From positions 1 through 8,527 of the forward strand of contig JAEWVY010000357.1 of the NCBI GenBank assembly GCA_023396625.1: DNA of 8,527 nucleotides, written 5' to 3'. The stretch's first letter is position 1; the number at the start of each line of letters is the position of its first letter. The translations under genes were made by a program, and so were the position numbers. The stretch is from Pseudomonadota bacterium. Lineage in GTDB: Bacteria; Pseudomonadota; Gammaproteobacteria; Burkholderiales; Burkholderiaceae_C. Positions 6,150-8,527 of the stretch are shown here, in pieces. A model generated the notes under the pieces. It did not search any database. It was given only the letters and a program-made list of their open reading frames with translations, and was not told where the DNA came from.

Positions 6150-6180
6150 TACTACGTAGCGGCATACGTAGTAATTCGTA
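6150..6180. promoter_or_regulatory. TACGTA-based dyad in the divergent scoA/luxR gap
   Basis: TACTACGT (6150-6157) and ACGTAGTA (6166-6173) form a perfect 8-bp inverted repeat with an 8-base centre. TACGTAG also recurs as a direct repeat (6153-6159 and 6165-6171, 12 bp apart), with a weaker TTCGTA at 6175-6180. The element sits 32-62 bases before the scoA start and 31-61 bases before the luxR start, where a regulator could act on both promoters. The neighbouring PAS-LuxR protein is the likely binder. A -10-like TAGTAT (complement of 6149-6154) lies inside the dyad on the scoA strand with no good -35, as expected for an activated promoter. The binder is inferred. Confidence 0.6.
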
Positions 6181-6210
6181 ATGGTGAATCCCAAGGACAG
6201 GAAGCGATCG

Positions 6211-6774
6211 ATGGACATCGACTACAGGCTGGCGTTCGACCTGGCCCCCCTCGGACTGGTGCTCTCGCGCAACCGCATGATCGTGGACTGCAACCAGCGC
6301 CTGTGCGAGATGTTCGGTGCCACACGCGAGCAGCTCGCGGGCCAGAGTTTCCAGGTTCTCTATCCCAGCGCCGATGAGTACGAGCGCACGGGCGCGCGCA
6401 TCGCGCCCCTGTTGAATGCGCAAGGTGTCTATGCCGATGACCGGATCATGAAGCGGGTCGGTGGCCGCTTCGCGGGTGAACCCTTCTGGTGCCATGTGGC
6501 CGGGCGGGCGCTCAACCGCGACGCACCCCATGAATCAGGTATCTGGAGCTTTGAGGACCTGTCGTCGCGGCGCCTGGTGAAGGCCGTGCTCACGCCGCGC
6601 GAGCGCGAGGTGGCGGCGTACCTGATGGACGGCCTGACAGCCAAGGAAACCGGCCGGGCGCTTGGCATCAGCCACCGCACCGTGGAAATCTACCGTGCCC
6701 GTCTGATGCGCAAATACAGGGCCAGCACGGTCGCTGACCTGGTGCACCGCCTTCTGGCAGGGAGCACGGATTGA
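6211..6774 (+). CDS. PAS-LuxR transcriptional regulator, 187 aa
   Basis: This is a single-component regulator with an N-terminal PAS-type sensor domain (about 5-118) and a C-terminal LuxR/FixJ helix-turn-helix (about 126-185). The PAS part reads LAPLGLVLSRNRMIVDCNQR, then CEMFGATREQLAGQSFQVLY and FWCHVAGRAL, ending GIWSFEDLS. The output domain has the hallmark LTPREREVAAYLMDGLTAKE followed by GISHRTVEIYRARLMRKY. There is no receiver domain, so control by a small ligand rather than phosphorylation is likely. ATG 6211 is chosen because AGGAAG precedes it by six bases; an in-frame ATG at 6181 has no ribosome binding site. Its divergence from scoA suggests it controls the scoA-scoB-CoA-transferase genes and perhaps itself. 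The ligand is unknown. Confidence 0.9.
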   Translation: MDIDYRLAFDLAPLGLVLSRNRMIVDCNQRLCEMFGATREQLAGQSFQVLYPSADEYERTGARIAPLLNAQGVYADDRIMKRVGGRFAGEPFWCHVAGRALNRDAPHESGIWSFEDLSSRRLVKAVLTPREREVAAYLMDGLTAKETGRALGISHRTVEIYRARLMRKYRASTVADLVHRLLAGSTD

Positions 6775-6935
6775 ATTTCATCAAATTTGATAGCAAACAA
6801 TCATTATTTGACGATGGAAAATGGCAAAAAACGTCAAAAATATTCGCCATCCCCGGCAGCAGCGGACCACGGACGAGGGCGACTGGATAAGATGCGTCAT
6901 CCCGCCCCAGCTTTCCATCGCCTCCAGGAGACACC
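6775..6935. other. AT-rich intergenic region with palindrome TCAAATTTGA
   Basis: This 161-base gap between luxR and the peroxidase-related gene is much richer in A and T than its surroundings up to about 6845. It contains the perfect 10-bp palindrome TCAAATTTGA (6781-6790), followed by TAGC. I recall similar TCAAATTTGATAGC stretches scattered between genes in Comamonadaceae genomes, though only this part is present. A 7-bp inverted repeat, TTTGACG (6807-6813) and CGTCAAA (6832-6838), follows with an 18-base centre. TTGACG (6808-6813) resembles a -35 box but has no matching -10 at 16-18 bases. The promoter of the next gene is probably here but cannot be placed. Confidence 0.45.
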
Positions 6936-7508
6936 ATGAGCCGCTATCCTTTTCCCGACATCAACGATTTGCCCGAGGACATCAAGGCCCGCGTGCTGGA
7001 AGTGCAGGCCAAATCCGGCTTCGTGCCGAACGTGTTTCTGGCTTTCGCGCGGCGTCCTGCCGAATGGCGAGCCTTTTTTGCCTACCACGATGCCCTGATG
7101 CTCAAGGAGGACTCGGGTCTGAGCAAGGGTGACCGGGAAATGATCGTCACCGCCACCAGCGCGGCGAACCACTGCCTGTACTGCGTGGTGGCGCACGGCG
7201 CCATCCTGCGCATTTACGAGAAGAAGCCGCTGGTGGCCGACCAGGTGGCCGTCAACTACCGCAAGGCCGACATCAGCCCGCGTCAGCGCGCCATGCTGGA
7301 CTTCGCCATGAAGGTCTGCCTGCATTCGGACGAGATCAACGACGACGACTTTGCCGCGCTGCACGCGCACGGTTTCAGCGACGAGGACGCCTGGGACATC
7401 GCCGCCATCACCGCGTTCTTCGGCTTGTCCAACCGCATGGCCTCGTTCAGCCACATGATGCCCAATCCGGAGTTCTATCTGATGGGGCGCGTACCCCGGC
7501 AGAAGTAG
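6936..7508 (+). CDS. AhpD-like peroxidase-related enzyme (carboxymuconolactone decarboxylase superfamily), 190 aa
   Basis: This belongs to the AhpD/CMD all-helical superfamily, in the subgroup often annotated as uncharacterised peroxidase-related enzyme. AhpD-type proteins use a redox CxxC and nearby histidine to reduce peroxides or recycle a peroxiredoxin. Here NHCLYCVVAHG (78-88) gives C80, C83 and H87, preceded by the superfamily signature LSKGDREMIVTATSAA (62-77). Other family features are FVPNVFLAFARRP (29-41) near the start and FGLSNRMASFS near the end. ATG 6936 has AGGAG five bases upstream. It stands alone in its transcription direction between luxR and a convergent SDR gene, so context says little about its partner. 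A cytosolic location is expected as no signal is present. Confidence 0.88.
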   Translation: MSRYPFPDINDLPEDIKARVLEVQAKSGFVPNVFLAFARRPAEWRAFFAYHDALMLKEDSGLSKGDREMIVTATSAANHCLYCVVAHGAILRIYEKKPLVADQVAVNYRKADISPRQRAMLDFAMKVCLHSDEINDDDFAALHAHGFSDEDAWDIAAITAFFGLSNRMASFSHMMPNPEFYLMGRVPRQK

Positions 7509-7643
7509 GCCACGTTCTCGCTCCGAAGGGCGCCGCCGTGAAGGATGCGCGGGTCAGTTTCCGTCACTCCGCCCCCGCGCCGATTCATCGATCCGGTGTA
7601 TCCGCATTGCAGAGGGCGTTAGGCGGTGGCCGGTGCGCTGCGG

Positions 7644-8527
7644 CTACTGCGGCAGGCCCCGGACGATGTCCTCCGACACCGCCCACAGCCGGCGTGCCAG
7701 TTCCGCATCCTGCGCGTCCCTGCGCGGCGCCTTGATGTTGCAGTCCGCAAGGTACTGACCGGCCAGCGGCAGCGCCTTGGGGTGCACGGCGGCAAACACC
7801 TCCGTCGCCGCGCCCTGCGGCACGGTCTTGAGCAGCAGCGGCCCGATGAGGGCCAGCGCCGTCTGGACCAGGCCCCCCATGCTGCGTGCAAGGTTTGTGC
7901 GTATCACGCCGGGGTGCACCGCGTAGGCCGTGCGCCGGGTGCCGGCAAAGCGGCGTTGCAGTTCCTTCGCGAACAGCAGGTTGGCGAACTTGGATTGCCC
8001 ATAGTTGGCCCACGGGCTGTAGCCGCGTTCGCCCGTCAGGTTGTCGAACTGGATGCCCCCCTTGGGCGCCTGACCGTGGGCCGCGCTGCTGAGCATCACC
8101 ACCCGGCCGTCGTCGGTCAGCGCGTCCAGCAGCCCGGTCACCAGCATGAAGTGGCCAATGTGGTTGGTGAAAAACTGCAGCTCGTACCCGTGCGCCTGCT
8201 GCAGGGTGGGCAGGGCCATGATGCCCGCGTTGCAGATGATCGCGTCCAGCCGATGGCCGTCTGCCCGGACCTGCGCCACGCAGGCGCGCACGGACGCGGG
8301 GTCCGACAGCTCGCAGGCATAGCCCATGCCGGGGTTGGGCAGCTTCGTGCAGGACCGGACCGCGCCTTCCCGGGTGCGCGCCGTGCCTAGCACGCGGGCC
8401 CCGCGCAACGACAAGATCCGGCACGCTTCCGCGCCCAGGCCCGAGGTGCAGCCGGTGACCAGAATGGTTTTTCCCTGCAGGGACAACCCCTCGGTCACCT
8501 GCTCCGCAGTCGAGGCATGCCCGAATC
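7644..8527 (-). CDS. SDR-family NAD(P)-dependent oxidoreductase, 5' end beyond window
   Basis: This is a classical short-chain dehydrogenase/reductase with the layout of retinol-dehydrogenase/WW-oxidoreductase-like proteins. Numbered from an internal GTG (8496-8498), the nucleotide-binding motif TGCTSGLG is at 15-22, CNAG at 89-92 (usually NNAG), the catalytic serine near 137-138, YGQSK at 166-170 (Y166, K170) and HPG at 195-197. A 284-residue protein could start at that GTG, but the frame stays open upstream as FGHASTAEQ running into it. That matches the FGxxSTAxxVxxGxxLxGK N-terminus I recall in close relatives. I therefore call the gene partial, its start lying past base 8527. The substrate is unknown; it converges on the peroxidase-related gene across a 135-base gap with no clear terminator. 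Confidence 0.87.
   Translation of the reverse strand, partial: FGHASTAEQVTEGLSLQGKTILVTGCTSGLGAEACRILSLRGARVLGTARTREGAVRSCTKLPNPGMGYACELSDPASVRACVAQVRADGHRLDAIICNAGIMALPTLQQAHGYELQFFTNHIGHFMLVTGLLDALTDDGRVVMLSSAAHGQAPKGGIQFDNLTGERGYSPWANYGQSKFANLLFAKELQRRFAGTRRTAYAVHPGVIRTNLARSMGGLVQTALALIGPLLLKTVPQGAATEVFAAVHPKALPLAGQYLADCNIKAPRRDAQDAELARRLWAVSEDIVRGLPQ

Noticed and set aside
4244..6181. A 645-codon open frame on the plus strand opposite scoA, scoB and part of the CoA-transferase gene
   Set aside because: Its product is rich in histidine, glutamine and arginine and has no domain; it mirrors GC3-biased codons of well-recognised genes on the other strand and crosses three gene boundaries.
6181..6210. 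ATG 6181 as the start of the PAS-LuxR gene
   Set aside because: It has no Shine-Dalgarno sequence, whereas ATG 6211 has AGGAAG six bases before it and gives a family-like MDIDYRLAFD start.
7509..7643. Possible bidirectional terminator between the peroxidase-related and SDR genes
   Set aside because: No stem of useful length followed by a T-tract is visible; the short GC-rich repeats present are what base composition would give. A plus-strand open frame starting at 7538 is low-complexity and mostly antisense to the SDR gene.

Overview
The window is GC-rich and strongly GC3-biased, which produces long empty frames opposite most genes. It looks like a chromosome segment of a betaproteobacterium, most likely Comamonadaceae (Acidovorax, Comamonas or Hydrogenophaga type). 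That placement rests on remembered resemblance of the ScoA/ScoB proteins and the PAS-LuxR regulator, on the CaiB-type protein, and on a TCAAATTTGATAGC-like intergenic stretch near 6781. It is inference; no search was run. No rRNA, tRNA, CRISPR array, insertion sequence or phage gene is visible.

Left part (1-1195): a complete ECF sigma factor gene on the minus strand (3-719) has a good ribosome binding site. Behind it, 830-1105 on the minus strand carries a coding-like but interrupted stretch: a short hydrophobic segment, a TGA, then an acidic tail. This may be one or two small broken genes.

Middle left (1116-3398, plus strand): a probable operon made of a Tat-exported Acg-type nitroreductase-fold protein (1196-2368), a small lipoprotein gene whose signal peptide is split by two apparent single-base deletions (2377-2710), and a TetR regulator (2727-3398). 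The promoter in front holds two copies of a 16-bp dyad at 23-bp spacing, flanking a consensus TATAAT. This is a natural candidate operator for that TetR protein.

Middle right (3377-6774): a class III (CaiB/BaiF) CoA-transferase gene of unusual, apparently permuted domain order lies 12 bp downstream of scoB and scoA, all on the minus strand. ScoA and ScoB form a 3-oxoacid (acetoacetate) CoA-transferase. A PAS-LuxR regulator is divergent from scoA. The short gap between them holds an 8-bp inverted repeat built on TACGTA, a likely binding site for the regulator. The layout suggests ligand-controlled ketoacid or CoA-thioester metabolism.

Right part (6775-8527): an AhpD-like peroxidase-related enzyme with a CxxC motif (6936-7508, plus) converges on an SDR-family oxidoreductase (minus). 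The SDR reading frame runs off the right edge, so its true start lies outside the window.

Overall this is ordinary accessory metabolism and regulation. The points most worth a second look are the decaying lipoprotein gene, the paired operator, the TACGTA dyad and the interrupted small ORFs behind the sigma gene.
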